Assembly: GCF_001305965.1 (NCBI RefSeq)
Contig: NZ_JXQC01000003.1
Coordinates: 1,981,643-2,045,642, forward strand
Direction: 5' to 3'
Origin: Erythrobacter sp. SG61-1L
Lineage (GTDB): Bacteria; Pseudomonadota; Alphaproteobacteria; Sphingomonadales; Sphingomonadaceae
DNA length: 64,000 bases
Positions 46,146 to 54,675 of this stretch are shown piece by piece (position 1 is the first letter of the stretch; every line of letters begins with the position of its first letter). The translations under genes and the position numbers were made by a program. Under the pieces are notes generated by a model. That model made no database searches, had not been told where the DNA came from, and saw nothing but the letters and a program-made list of their open reading frames with translations.

Positions 46146-46175
46146 GGGGCGCCAGCCGTTTCCGGCAAGCGCCCC
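46146..46175. terminator. Hairpin between convergent sulfotransferase and TonB-receptor genes
   Basis: GGGGCGC (46146-46152) pairs with GCGCCCC (46169-46175) in the 64-bp space between convergent stop codons. There is no clear T-run on either side, so bidirectional termination is only probable. Confidence 0.45.
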
Positions 46176-46192
46176 GCCCGCTGTTCGTCACA

Positions 46193-48613
46193 TCAGAACT
46201 TGTAACGTGCTTCGAGGCCGAAGGTCCGCGGGCTGATCACCGTCTGACGGTAATAGCGCACGGCCACACCATCGTTGACGCCAATCCGGGACCTGTCGTT
46301 GTCGACCGACGTTACGGCATATTTGTCGAAGATATTGTTCGCAAACAGGCCGATGGAGTATGTGTCGGTTTCATAGGTCAGCGATGCGCGATGCAGCACA
46401 TAGCTGGGGATTTTGTCGCCATAGGCGCGATCCCAGCCAAGGCGGGAAATAACGTCCCCGCGATAGGTCGCGGTCCAGTTGGCAATCAGATCGCCGTTCG
46501 CGAGGGGCTTGGTGTAAGTTGCCCCAAGGCTGCCCGAATTCTTGGCCGAGCCGGGCAGTCGATCCCCAGAGAGAGCATCGAGCTGATCAAACCGGTTTGA
46601 ATAATCGCCCGGGGTTTCTCGAATGGTGAGAATGCCCGGTACGTCCTCGGTCAGCTTGGCATCGGTGTAGGAATAGGTGCCCTGGATCGACAATTCGGGA
46701 ACCGGCCGCAGCTGGAACGAAGTTTCGAAGCCCTTCGACCTTGCCGTACCACCATTCACGGTAATGCCGGTGGCGCCGTTCAGAGTAGCCGATGCAACCT
46801 GCAGGCCGCTCCAATCGATGTGGAACACGTCGAAGTTGAAGGTCAGTTTGCGGTCGAACAATTGCGTGCGGAACCCGATTTCGACGTTCTTCGTAGTGTC
46901 CGGCCCGTATTGCAGTTCGTTCGGCAGGGCGCAGATGTTCTGGCCCGGGGGCAGCGGATCGTCACACGGTGCAACAGTGTTCGGGCCGCCGATACGATAG
47001 CCTTTGCTGTAAGTGGCGTAGAGCATCAGGTCCGGAGTGAAATTGTAGGAAGTGTTGAATTTCCACACCCAGCCATCCTGCGATGCACTGCCGCCACGCA
47101 CTGTCTTGTCATAGGGACTGAGCGGCTGGCCGAGCAAAGGCAGCGTCTGCGCACCGGCAATGTCCGACGTATATTTGAAATAGCGGGCGCCAGCCGTGAC
47201 CTGCCATTCGGGCGTGATCTTGAACGAGCCTTCACCGAAGATCGCCTTCTCGGTCACTTTCGACGTGGTGTAGGATACGTATTCAAGCGCGTTGGGGTTA
47301 CTATCGGTGTCTACCCAAGGGTGGCCCGGCACATGCTCCGCATAATCGCGCTGCGACTTCTGCTCGTTGTAGAAACCACCGATCACCCAGTTGAACGGGC
47401 CGCCATGGCGCGAGACGAGGCGGACTTCCTGATTGACCTGCTTGTAGTGGTTCTCGCTCTCGTTCCAGCCGGAGAAGGCGGGGAACAGTTCGTAATCATA
47501 GTCCAGATCGAGCAGCAGGTCGGTAACGTCGCCCTGCGTCTTGGTGCGGACATCGGTGTAGGCCGTGGTCGAAACAATATCGAAGATATCGGCGATGTTG
47601 GCATTGATTTCCATGCTGGCCAGATGCGCATTGCGCTCCACCGGCTCGATATAGCGGGCGGCATTCTCATATTTGCCGGTGCCAAGCACGCCAGCGCTGT
47701 TGGACTGCGAACCGTCGGTCTTGGTCTGCTGATAAGCGTAAGTGAAGATCACCTTCAGGTCTTCACTGGTCTGGAACAGCAGCTGATTGCGCGTGCTGAA
47801 GGTCTTCTCGAAATTGAGATCCTTGAGCGTGTACAAATTCGCGGCATAGCCTGCGTCCGAAACGCTGTCCGGGCCATCGGGCTGCGGCAGCGAAACGCCC
47901 GGCTCCTGAATCAGCATCGAATAGTCGATGAAGCCCGGATCGTAATAATATCCGGTGGACGACCGGAAAGCGATGTGATCGGTCACGATGGGCAGGTTGA
48001 TCACGCCATCGATCTGGTAGCCCAGATGGCCACTGTGATCCTTGCCATAGAAACGACCGTGGACCTCGCCTTCGACGTCGGTCACGTTCGGGCGGTTGGG
48101 GATATAGCGGATGGCGCCGGCCAGCGTGCCCAGGCCATACAGCGTGCCTTGCGGGCCAAGCAGGGTTTCGACCCGCTCCAGATCCAGCAGCTTGAAATCG
48201 TAATAGAGCGGAACTTCGCCGAGATAGACGCCCAGCGCATTGTCGGTGTTTGAACCGTATGCATCCGTATCCGAAGCGCGCAGGCCGCGCAGCACGATGG
48301 TGCCGGTGGAACGCGGCCCGGTGTCGGTGATGGTCATGCCCGGCGTGAAATCGGCCAGATCGCGCACGTCGTCGATCCGCTGGCGTTCGATTTCCTCGGA
48401 ACTCACGGCCGAAATATTGATCGGCGTTTCCATGATCGTCGTGCTGCGGCGGGTGCCGGTCACGATGATCGCATCTTCATAAGTGGTGGCGGTCGAATCC
48501 GCTTCCGTCGCGGTCTCCACCATTTCCTCAGCCGATGCCTGGCTGGCGAATGCCACACCGGTGAACATCGTGGCGGAGAGAAGTCCCAATCGCAATTTTG
48601 CGCAATACGTCAT
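46193..48613 (-). CDS. TonB-dependent receptor, substrate unknown
   Basis: The ATG at 48613 (GGGGGA ribosome site) gives 806 residues with a signal peptide ending SQASAE. The TonB box region (EDAIIVTGTRR) and plug (INISAVSSEEIERQRIDDVRDLADFTPGM, TIVLRGLRAS, LLGPQGTLYGLGTLAGAIRYI) are typical. The barrel ends in Phe (GLEARYKF). It resembles the abundant sphingomonad receptors for plant-derived or xenobiotic substrates rather than siderophore receptors, but the ligand cannot be read. Its neighbours are a convergent sulfotransferase and, upstream on the same strand, a sterol desaturase-family gene 198 bp away. Confidence 0.88.
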   Translation of the reverse strand: MTYCAKLRLGLLSATMFTGVAFASQASAEEMVETATEADSTATTYEDAIIVTGTRRSTTIMETPINISAVSSEEIERQRIDDVRDLADFTPGMTITDTGPRSTGTIVLRGLRASDTDAYGSNTDNALGVYLGEVPLYYDFKLLDLERVETLLGPQGTLYGLGTLAGAIRYIPNRPNVTDVEGEVHGRFYGKDHSGHLGYQIDGVINLPIVTDHIAFRSSTGYYYDPGFIDYSMLIQEPGVSLPQPDGPDSVSDAGYAANLYTLKDLNFEKTFSTRNQLLFQTSEDLKVIFTYAYQQTKTDGSQSNSAGVLGTGKYENAARYIEPVERNAHLASMEINANIADIFDIVSTTAYTDVRTKTQGDVTDLLLDLDYDYELFPAFSGWNESENHYKQVNQEVRLVSRHGGPFNWVIGGFYNEQKSQRDYAEHVPGHPWVDTDSNPNALEYVSYTTSKVTEKAIFGEGSFKITPEWQVTAGARYFKYTSDIAGAQTLPLLGQPLSPYDKTVRGGSASQDGWVWKFNTSYNFTPDLMLYATYSKGYRIGGPNTVAPCDDPLPPGQNICALPNELQYGPDTTKNVEIGFRTQLFDRKLTFNFDVFHIDWSGLQVASATLNGATGITVNGGTARSKGFETSFQLRPVPELSIQGTYSYTDAKLTEDVPGILTIRETPGDYSNRFDQLDALSGDRLPGSAKNSGSLGATYTKPLANGDLIANWTATYRGDVISRLGWDRAYGDKIPSYVLHRASLTYETDTYSIGLFANNIFDKYAVTSVDNDRSRIGVNDGVAVRYYRQTVISPRTFGLEARYKF

Positions 48614-48811
48614 GTCAGTCCCCCTGATTGGGTTAAAACTTCCCCGTGCCCTGGCGCGCACCAGAACCGGATTAGTCTTTTGATTTGAGGATCTTGCGCT
48701 GTCCCGGTCGCCACTTTCTGGCCTATTGACCGGCTTGCTGGCTGCTCGGCTTATTTATGAAACCTGCCGAGTCCCGCGATCCGAATGTTACCCCTGCGAT
48801 CCGCCTAAACC

Positions 48812-49780
48812 TCAGCCTGGCGTGGTGGCCGACTTGCTCCGTCTCGTCTTGTAGCCGTCAATCATCGGCTGAAACGGAAACATGAACTGTTCGTAGATCG
48901 AAAGCCGCTTGCGATCGTCCTGGCCGACGATGGCGGATTCACCTTCGCGATAGGTGCCGAACATGCGGTCGAAGACGATGATCGAATTGCCGTAATTGCA
49001 GCGCGTATCTTCATAGCTGAGCGCCGTGTGATGCAGGCTGTGGTTCCGGATAGTCGTGAAGAAGAAGGAATAGGCAAGCGGAGGATCGGCGCGGACATTT
49101 GCGTGCGCGAAGCCGGAAATCACCCCGCCCATATTGATGGCGCAGAAGATGGCCGCCTCGTTGAAATCGAGCAGTGCGATCACGCTGAGGCTGATCAGGA
49201 ACAGCTCGATCGGATTGCCCACGAAACCTTTCATCGCATTGAGTTGGGTAACGTGATGATGCGGCGCATGAGTAAGCCAGAGCGGATACCAATTATGCAT
49301 CCAGCGATGCATCCAGTATTGGCCGAACTCGATCAGCGAGATCACGATCAGGGCCTGCACCAGAAAGGGCAGTTCCTTCATCCACGGGGTGGAAATGCCG
49401 AGCGCTTCCTTGATCGAGAGCAGCGGCTCTTCTGCCAGATTGCTGGAAACCCAGGAAATCGCAGTATAGCCCAGCACAACGTAGAATACGTCGGTCAGAA
49501 ATTCGCGCTTGTTCAGGCGCCAGCCTTCATGCCGTTCGAAGAACCATTCAAGGCCCTGAATCCATGCGATAATCGCCACGCCGGTGATGACGAGAGTCCA
49601 CGGATATTCGACGACCGATTTCGGTGCGAGCCCCCAGAACAGAATGACAGCAGCGAGCGTGAGCGGCGGTATCAGGTTGACAAGGGTGGCCGAAATCCCG
49701 CCGCGACCCGGATCGCCCGCGCCTTCAGGGGCGAACTGATCTGCTGGCTGAGGAGCACTGGTGACCGGCGGCTGGCCCAT
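48812..49780 (-). CDS. Sterol desaturase/fatty acid hydroxylase-family membrane protein
   Basis: The ATG at 49780 (GGAG site) gives 322 residues with four to five membrane helices. It has the histidine clusters of the di-iron family: HRWMH, HAPHHH and HSLHH. These ligate two irons that activate oxygen for C-H hydroxylation or desaturation of lipids. The substrate is not identifiable; in bacteria these enzymes act on carotenoids, fatty acids, hopanoids or alkylglycerols. About 100 bp upstream lies a degenerate copy of the inverted repeat found in front of the nitrogen-compound importer, hinting at shared regulation. Confidence 0.85.
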   Translation of the reverse strand: MGQPPVTSAPQPADQFAPEGAGDPGRGGISATLVNLIPPLTLAAVILFWGLAPKSVVEYPWTLVITGVAIIAWIQGLEWFFERHEGWRLNKREFLTDVFYVVLGYTAISWVSSNLAEEPLLSIKEALGISTPWMKELPFLVQALIVISLIEFGQYWMHRWMHNWYPLWLTHAPHHHVTQLNAMKGFVGNPIELFLISLSVIALLDFNEAAIFCAINMGGVISGFAHANVRADPPLAYSFFFTTIRNHSLHHTALSYEDTRCNYGNSIIVFDRMFGTYREGESAIVGQDDRKRLSIYEQFMFPFQPMIDGYKTRRSKSATTPG

Positions 49781-49880
49781 AGAAAATCTCCATATCAAGC
49801 CGGTACCCGGCTCAATCTTGCAGATCCTCTCCCCCATGTCCCTGATGCCGCTCTTTAGGCGACAAGGGACACGGTACAGA

Positions 49881-49906
49881 TATTACCTAATGCGTCAAGA
49901 GTATTA
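49881..49906. promoter_or_regulatory. Third copy of the TATTAC-N14-RTAATA inverted repeat
   Basis: TATTAC (49881-49886) and GTATTA (49901-49906) are separated by exactly 14 bp. One base of the right arm differs from the copy at 53476-53501. It is 101 bp upstream of the sterol desaturase-family start. Confidence 0.5.
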
Positions 49907-50264
49907 ATCTGACGGGAATTTTCGCGCCTGCCAAACGAAAAAAATCCCTGAAAACCGCTATTTTTCCGAAATTTGGTAACAATGGAAATTATGAAGTAAT
50001 ACCACAACTGTTATGCGGATATGCCGCGGAACGGCACCTCGTGCGCGGCTGGTAAAACCCGATTGTCATCGCCGATTCGTGCAATTGGAGCCAGCACGGC
50101 TGTTCCTTGGCCCGAGGTTGAGTCGAGGTCAGGTCATCAGCGAAACTGGCCCGGCCGAACCCACCATGAGCAATAGGCAAACGCCAACGATCCCGGATCT
50201 CGCCGGGATGAGGGATCAGCTCATACTGAAATGGGCGGACGACCTGAATTGCCGCCCGCGAGAG
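49907..50264. other. AT-rich gene-free stretch
   Basis: The first ~100 bp are AT-rich (runs of A and T near 49940-49970) and contain a further GTAATACC near 49996 without a matching left arm. The rest is ordinary GC-rich sequence downstream of the beta-propeller gene. No gene or clear terminator was found. Confidence 0.35.
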
Positions 50265-51203
50265 TCAGTCTTCGGATTTCGGCGTGTCGGCTTCGGCCCA
50301 CCAGGACAGCGTGTGCTCGTCATGGGCCGTGGTCCAGATACCCTGCGGTGTGTAGCGCAACGCACCGCTGCCCGCAGGCTTCCCGACCCGGGCGGCCACT
50401 TCCATCGTCAGTGGGTCGATCACGGCGAACACCTGATCGTCGGTCGTGCGCAGCCACACCTTGCCGCCGCCAGTGTCAATATCGCCCCACTTGAGATTGT
50501 CGCCAACCTTGATCCGCCCGGCGACTTCCACCGTATCGGGATCGACCCGCACAAGCGTGCCGTCGGCCTGTTCCTGTACCCACACACCGCCTTCACCAGC
50601 GGCAAGGAAGCCGGGCATCTTGCCCAGCGTGATCGTGTGGGTGACGGAGTTGGTGGCAGGATCGATGCGCTGCAGGGTCTGGCCCATGCCGCTCACCACC
50701 CACAATGCGTCAAAGCCGAAGGCGAGATAAGACGCGCCGACCGTTACCGGAATCGTGGCCACCACGGCATTGGTTTCCGGGTCGATCCGCGAAACCTTCC
50801 CTGCCTTCTGGTCAGGCGCCCAGATCGAACCGGCGCCTGCCACTACGTTCAACTCGCCGCTCGGGCCGATGCCCGCCGGGATCGTCGCCACAACCGTGGC
50901 GGCCACAGGGTCTATGCGGTAGACTTCGCCGCCATCGCAATTGCCCAGCCACAGCGATCCGAAAGCGATGCTCATCGCGCCGCAGGGCTTGGGCACATCC
51001 ACGGAAGCGCGCTTGCCCTCGGTCGACCATTGCTCGACCCGCCCGGCGTTGGTCGCCCACACCGTGTCCCCGTCCACCGCCAGAAAGTCGGCAAAGCCGG
51101 GCACACTGATCTGCTTTTCGGACAGTTCCGACGCATGGGCGGGCAAAGCGGCTGAGAACGCAACCGACGCCAGTGCCAGACCGATGGATTTCTTCATGCG
51201 CAT
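50265..51203 (-). CDS. Periplasmic beta-propeller protein (YncE/virginiamycin B lyase-like)
   Basis: The 312-residue product starts at the ATG at 51203 with AGGAGAG upstream. It has a Sec signal peptide ending PAHAS. About six repeated blades follow, each with a pattern like GSIWAPDQKAGKVSRIDPETN or DALWVVSGMGQTLQRIDPATN, that is, a W-containing strand followed by RIDP. This is typical of YncE/NHL-like seven-bladed propellers. It is 25 bp downstream of a metallo-hydrolase gene and ends a three-gene minus-strand operon with the two metallo-beta-lactamase-fold proteins. Its role is unknown; lyase activity cannot be assumed. Confidence 0.8.
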   Translation of the reverse strand: MRMKKSIGLALASVAFSAALPAHASELSEKQISVPGFADFLAVDGDTVWATNAGRVEQWSTEGKRASVDVPKPCGAMSIAFGSLWLGNCDGGEVYRIDPVAATVVATIPAGIGPSGELNVVAGAGSIWAPDQKAGKVSRIDPETNAVVATIPVTVGASYLAFGFDALWVVSGMGQTLQRIDPATNSVTHTITLGKMPGFLAAGEGGVWVQEQADGTLVRVDPDTVEVAGRIKVGDNLKWGDIDTGGGKVWLRTTDDQVFAVIDPLTMEVAARVGKPAGSGALRYTPQGIWTTAHDEHTLSWWAEADTPKSED

Positions 51204-51228
51204 GCTGCTCTCCTGGTCCGCTTGCGGC

Positions 51229-52239
51229 TCAGCTGTACCGATAGGGGTTCTTGTCGATCGTGGTCGTTCCCCGCGTCTGGTTGCAGAGGAAGACCGTGCC
51301 GGTGAAATAAATGCCCGGCTCCGTGATCGTCTTGGCGTATTCGAAAGCCTCCCGCAGCTGCGCCACGGTCATTTCCACCGGCGCCTCGTCGGGCTGCCAG
51401 GTCATGCCATAGGCATAATCTTCGTTCGCATTGCTGATCTCCACGTGGCAGCCCATCACGTGAGTGACCGGATGGGTGTCGCAGAAATCGATCAACCGCT
51501 TCATGCTGTCGAACCATGGCTCCCAGAAGCTGATGTAGCAGCGGCCGCGGTAGAACATGTCGCCGGTGAACAGGATCTGGGTGTAAGTGTCGTAATAGCA
51601 GAATTCCGACACCACATGGCCCGGCGATCCCCAGATCAGGATGTCTCGCCCACCCAGATCCAGCGTCACCTTTTCTTCCGGGAAATTGGTCATGCCCCAG
51701 AAGCCGACCATCTCGTCATGGGTCAGGCCCATATAGCGGGTGTTGGGCCGGTCAGCGAACTGGTTGACCGCAGCATAGTGATCCGCATGCAGATGGCTGA
51801 AAGCCACAAGCAATTCCAGGCTGGCCGGGTCGCGATCGTTGCGGCGGCACCATTCCTCGATGCACTGGTCCACGATCCCGCGCAAATCCCAGTCGTTGCG
51901 CAACTGCACGAAGCCTTCGTCCAGCAGCAGCACGCGATCATTGCCGAAATAGAGCGGAGCGAAGGGTGCTTCGTAACTATACGCCTTATTCTGGCGCAGG
52001 ATCGCCGTGTGCGGGTTGTACCAGTGGACCTGAACCGGCGGATCGGTGTTGTCCATGCAGGAGGACGAACCGCAGATCCACTTCTTCGGGAAGTCGCCCG
52101 GCGCGGGAAGGTTGCTCTTGAAGTCGACCGGCGCCCCCCTCGTAGCCGCAGATGCGACATCGGCCAGTGCGGTAAGGCCCGCGCCGGAAAGCGGCACAGC
52201 GGCCAGAGCATTGTAGGTAAGGAAAGTGCGGCGATCCAT
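51229..52239 (-). CDS. Tat-exported metallo-beta-lactamase-fold hydrolase
   Basis: The 336-residue product opens MDRRTFLTYNALAA, a twin-arginine signal with cleavage near ASAA. The metal site is largely intact: H149-L-H151-A-D153-H154, H208 (SPGHVVSE), D227 (FTGDMFYRG) and H265 (MGCHVEI). It should bind two metal ions in the periplasm. Its neighbour 27 bp upstream is a paralogue lacking the first motif. Both share the segments QVHWYNPHTAILRQN / QVVQYNEDTYVLRQN and FTGD. The substrate is unknown. The operon is divergent from an ABC importer and may serve the same nitrogenous compound. Confidence 0.85.
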   Translation of the reverse strand: MDRRTFLTYNALAAVPLSGAGLTALADVASAATRGAPVDFKSNLPAPGDFPKKWICGSSSCMDNTDPPVQVHWYNPHTAILRQNKAYSYEAPFAPLYFGNDRVLLLDEGFVQLRNDWDLRGIVDQCIEEWCRRNDRDPASLELLVAFSHLHADHYAAVNQFADRPNTRYMGLTHDEMVGFWGMTNFPEEKVTLDLGGRDILIWGSPGHVVSEFCYYDTYTQILFTGDMFYRGRCYISFWEPWFDSMKRLIDFCDTHPVTHVMGCHVEISNANEDYAYGMTWQPDEAPVEMTVAQLREAFEYAKTITEPGIYFTGTVFLCNQTRGTTTIDKNPYRYS

Positions 52240-52265
52240 GGCAGCTCTCGTCGTTCGAAGGGGCG

Positions 52266-53354
52266 TCAGAAGGGGCGCGGCGCGTTGATATTGGGCACGC
52301 CCTCGGGCCAGACCTGTGTGCGCTGATCGGGGCTGACCCCGTTGAACAGCACGAAGTCCGGCCGGATCAACATCATGTCCTTGCCCTTGACCTCGCGGGC
52401 GTAAGTCACAGCCTCGTCAATCAGTGACGGCTCCATTTCCAGCAGACGCTCGTAAGGCTTGTAAGTGGCGAACCGCGCGTAATACTTGCCAGGCACGAAC
52501 ATCATCTCGATGTGGCCACCGAGGATCCATTTGACCGGCTTTGAAGCGGCATAGGCCTGCAGCCGTTCGAGCGAAGCGACGAAATCCCCATCATTGCTGA
52601 TGTTGATCTTGCCCGGAAACAGCAGATCGCCAGTGAACAGGAAATCGCAATAGGGATCGTAGAAGGTCACCCCATCCTTATGCGCACCGGGCGTGGGGAT
52701 CACTTCGATCACCCTGTCACCCAGATCGATCGCCCCAATGCCCGAAGGCCAGCTGCCGGCCAGCCCGTAGAAGCCCTTCATCGCGGCGAGCGGCCGGGGA
52801 ACGATGGTGGTGTCCGGCCTTCCGGCAAACTGCACCAACCCCTGATTTTGCGCAATGTCCTCGCCCGATGTCAGTGCGACAGTGAGCGGCACATGCTTCC
52901 GCCCGCGTGCCTGGCTCCAGCGGGTAACGATCGCGTCCACCGTCTGGCGCAGCGGATAGTGATCGGCATTCGCGGTCGCTCCGCTGTCGATCAGCAGCGC
53001 GCCCTTGTTGCCGAACAGAAGATATGTGAACGGGGCCTCCCAGTGCACGCAGACATTCTGCCGCAGCACGTAGGTGTCCTCATTATATTGCACCACCTGC
53101 ACGCGAGGATCGCGGTTCTTGGCGGCAATGTTGGAACCGTAGGTCCAGCGGAAAGCCAGATTGCCGGGGGCCGGCCCATCGCATGTGTAATCGTGCACCA
53201 CCGCTTCCGTGGGGTGCAGCGGCACCGCGCTGTCGGTATTACGGGCACCGGCCGGATTGTAGCCGAGTGCCGGATTTCCGTTGGGATAAGCACGAGCAGT
53301 GGCCGATTGCGGATTGCCGGACAGTGCTGGGTTATATGTCGGGCTCTGAGGCAT
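52266..53354 (-). CDS. Degenerate metallo-beta-lactamase-fold paralogue (HxHxDH motif lost)
   Basis: The 362-residue protein aligns with the downstream hydrolase along most of its length. Where that one has FSHLHADH, this one has T162-S-G-E-D-I-A168, so all four ligands of the first motif are gone. The later residues survive: H225 (TPGAHKDG), D243 (FTGDLLFPG) and H281 (GGHIEM). The N-terminus is a Pro/Asn-rich stretch without an obvious signal peptide. It is the first gene of the minus-strand operon, starting about 120 bp from an inverted repeat shared with the divergent importer. It may be a regulatory or binding partner of its paralogue, or may use a rearranged metal site. Confidence 0.78.
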   Translation of the reverse strand: MPQSPTYNPALSGNPQSATARAYPNGNPALGYNPAGARNTDSAVPLHPTEAVVHDYTCDGPAPGNLAFRWTYGSNIAAKNRDPRVQVVQYNEDTYVLRQNVCVHWEAPFTYLLFGNKGALLIDSGATANADHYPLRQTVDAIVTRWSQARGRKHVPLTVALTSGEDIAQNQGLVQFAGRPDTTIVPRPLAAMKGFYGLAGSWPSGIGAIDLGDRVIEVIPTPGAHKDGVTFYDPYCDFLFTGDLLFPGKINISNDGDFVASLERLQAYAASKPVKWILGGHIEMMFVPGKYYARFATYKPYERLLEMEPSLIDEAVTYAREVKGKDMMLIRPDFVLFNGVSPDQRTQVWPEGVPNINAPRPF

Positions 53355-53475
53355 CGAAATCTCTCGAAACGGCCGCGAATGCAGCCTTGAACGATTGCCT
53401 TCGATGCACGCCCTCCCAGACGCCGCGGCTGTCCGGTCAGACTGGTTCCGGCCCGCGAGGCAGTCATCATATGGA

Positions 53476-53501
53476 TATTACAAACTATATCAATGGTAAT
53501 A
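53476..53501. promoter_or_regulatory. TATTAC-N14-GTAATA operator upstream of the ABC importer
   Basis: TATTAC (53476-53481) and its exact complement GTAATA (53496-53501) are separated by 14 bp, about 60 bp before the importer start and 120 bp before the divergent operon. The ten bases GTAATAATTG also recur, with one change, at 56266-56275. The dyad geometry suits a NikR-type tetramer. Confidence 0.6.
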
Positions 53502-53561
53502 ATTGCCGATGGACAACGCCTCGCTTTGGCGCAATGCTGCACGTGCGAAAGGAGTCGAATC

Positions 53562-54647
53562 ATGCTCAATGGAATCCGCGCCGCGGGAAGAACTGCTCTA
53601 ATAGCTTGCGCCCTGCTGGTTGCGTCGTGTTCGCCTTCGGCGACCGAAGCGCCTGAGCCGAAGACTGACTTCAATATTGGCTGGTCGATCTATGCCGGCT
53701 GGATGCCCTGGCCCTACGCCCAGCAGGCCGGCATCGTGAAGAAATGGGCCGACAAATACGGCCTCAAGATCAATTTCGTGCAGGTGAACGACTACGTCGA
53801 GTCCGTGAACCAGTACACCGCCGGCAAGCTTGACGGTGTGACCGTTGCCAACATGGACGCACTGACCATCCCCGCTGCAGGCGGCAAGGATACCAGCGCG
53901 ATCATCGTCGGCGACTATTCCAACGGCAATGACGGGATCCTGCTCAAGGGCGCAGACAGCCTGGCCGCGATCAAGGACCGCAAGGTTAACCTCGTGGAGC
54001 TTTCGGTTTCCCACTACCTGCTGGCGCGCGGGCTTGAATCGATCAACCTGCCGCTGACCGCAGTGAAGACCGTGAACACCTCCGATGCCGACATCGCGGG
54101 CGCCTTCACTTCGCCGGACGTCACCGCCGCAGTCGCCTGGAACCCGCAGCTTTCGGCAATGAAGGCTACTCCGGGGGCCAAGCTGGTGTTCAGCTCGGCA
54201 GACATTCCGGGCGAAATCTTGGACCTGCTGGTGGTCGACACCGCGACGCTGAAGGCCAACCCCGATCTCGGCAAGGCCCTTGCCGGCATCTGGTACGAAA
54301 CGATGGCGCTGATGGAGAAGCAGGATGCCGAAGGCAAGGCAGCCCGCGCGGCCATGGCGAAGCTTGCCGGGGCCACCCCGGAAGAGTTCGACAGCCAGCT
54401 GTCCACCACCTATCTCTATGCCGATCCAAAGGCGGCCGTTGCGGCCACTTCCTCTCCCGCTCTCATCACCACGATGACCCGCGTGCGCGACTTCAGCTTC
54501 AATAACGGCCTGTTCGGCCAAGGTGCGAAGTCCGCCGATGCCATCGGCATGTCGTTCCCCGGTGACAAGACTCTCGGCGACAAGAACAACATCACCCTGC
54601 GCTTCGATGCGACCTTCATGCAGATGGCCGCGGATGGTAAGCTGTAA
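53562..54647 (+). CDS. ABC transporter substrate-binding lipoprotein of the urea-carboxylase-associated type
   Basis: The ATG at 53562 has an AAAGGAG site and gives 361 residues with a lipoprotein signal (lipobox VASC). The fold is that of NitT/TauT-like binding proteins (FNIGWSIYAGWMPWPYAQQAG, GKLDGVTVANMDAL, DVTAAVAWNPQLSAM). Operon context and sequence fit the TIGR03427-type periplasmic protein found in urea carboxylase regions. It would capture urea, guanidine or a related nitrogen compound in the periplasm. The inverted repeat at 53476-53501 suggests repression or activation by the NikR-like protein encoded downstream. Confidence 0.83.
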   Translation: MLNGIRAAGRTALIACALLVASCSPSATEAPEPKTDFNIGWSIYAGWMPWPYAQQAGIVKKWADKYGLKINFVQVNDYVESVNQYTAGKLDGVTVANMDALTIPAAGGKDTSAIIVGDYSNGNDGILLKGADSLAAIKDRKVNLVELSVSHYLLARGLESINLPLTAVKTVNTSDADIAGAFTSPDVTAAVAWNPQLSAMKATPGAKLVFSSADIPGEILDLLVVDTATLKANPDLGKALAGIWYETMALMEKQDAEGKAARAAMAKLAGATPEEFDSQLSTTYLYADPKAAVAATSSPALITTMTRVRDFSFNNGLFGQGAKSADAIGMSFPGDKTLGDKNNITLRFDATFMQMAADGKL

Positions 54648-54675
54648 GGGGCAGGCTTAGAAGAAAAACAGACCT

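Noticed and set aside
49989-50180. 63-codon minus-strand frame upstream of the sterol desaturase
   Set aside because: No ribosome site, domain or plausible neighbour relation.
53395-53475. Possible guanidine-I (ykkC) riboswitch in the importer leader (ACTGGTTCCGG-like segment)
   Set aside because: Other conserved ykkC blocks (such as the CTAGGG region) are missing and pairing could not be built by eye. A covariance search would be decisive.
53528-53545. Sigma-54-like TTGGCGCAATGCTGCA before the importer
   Set aside because: The GG-to-GC spacing is one base short and the -24 element is poor.
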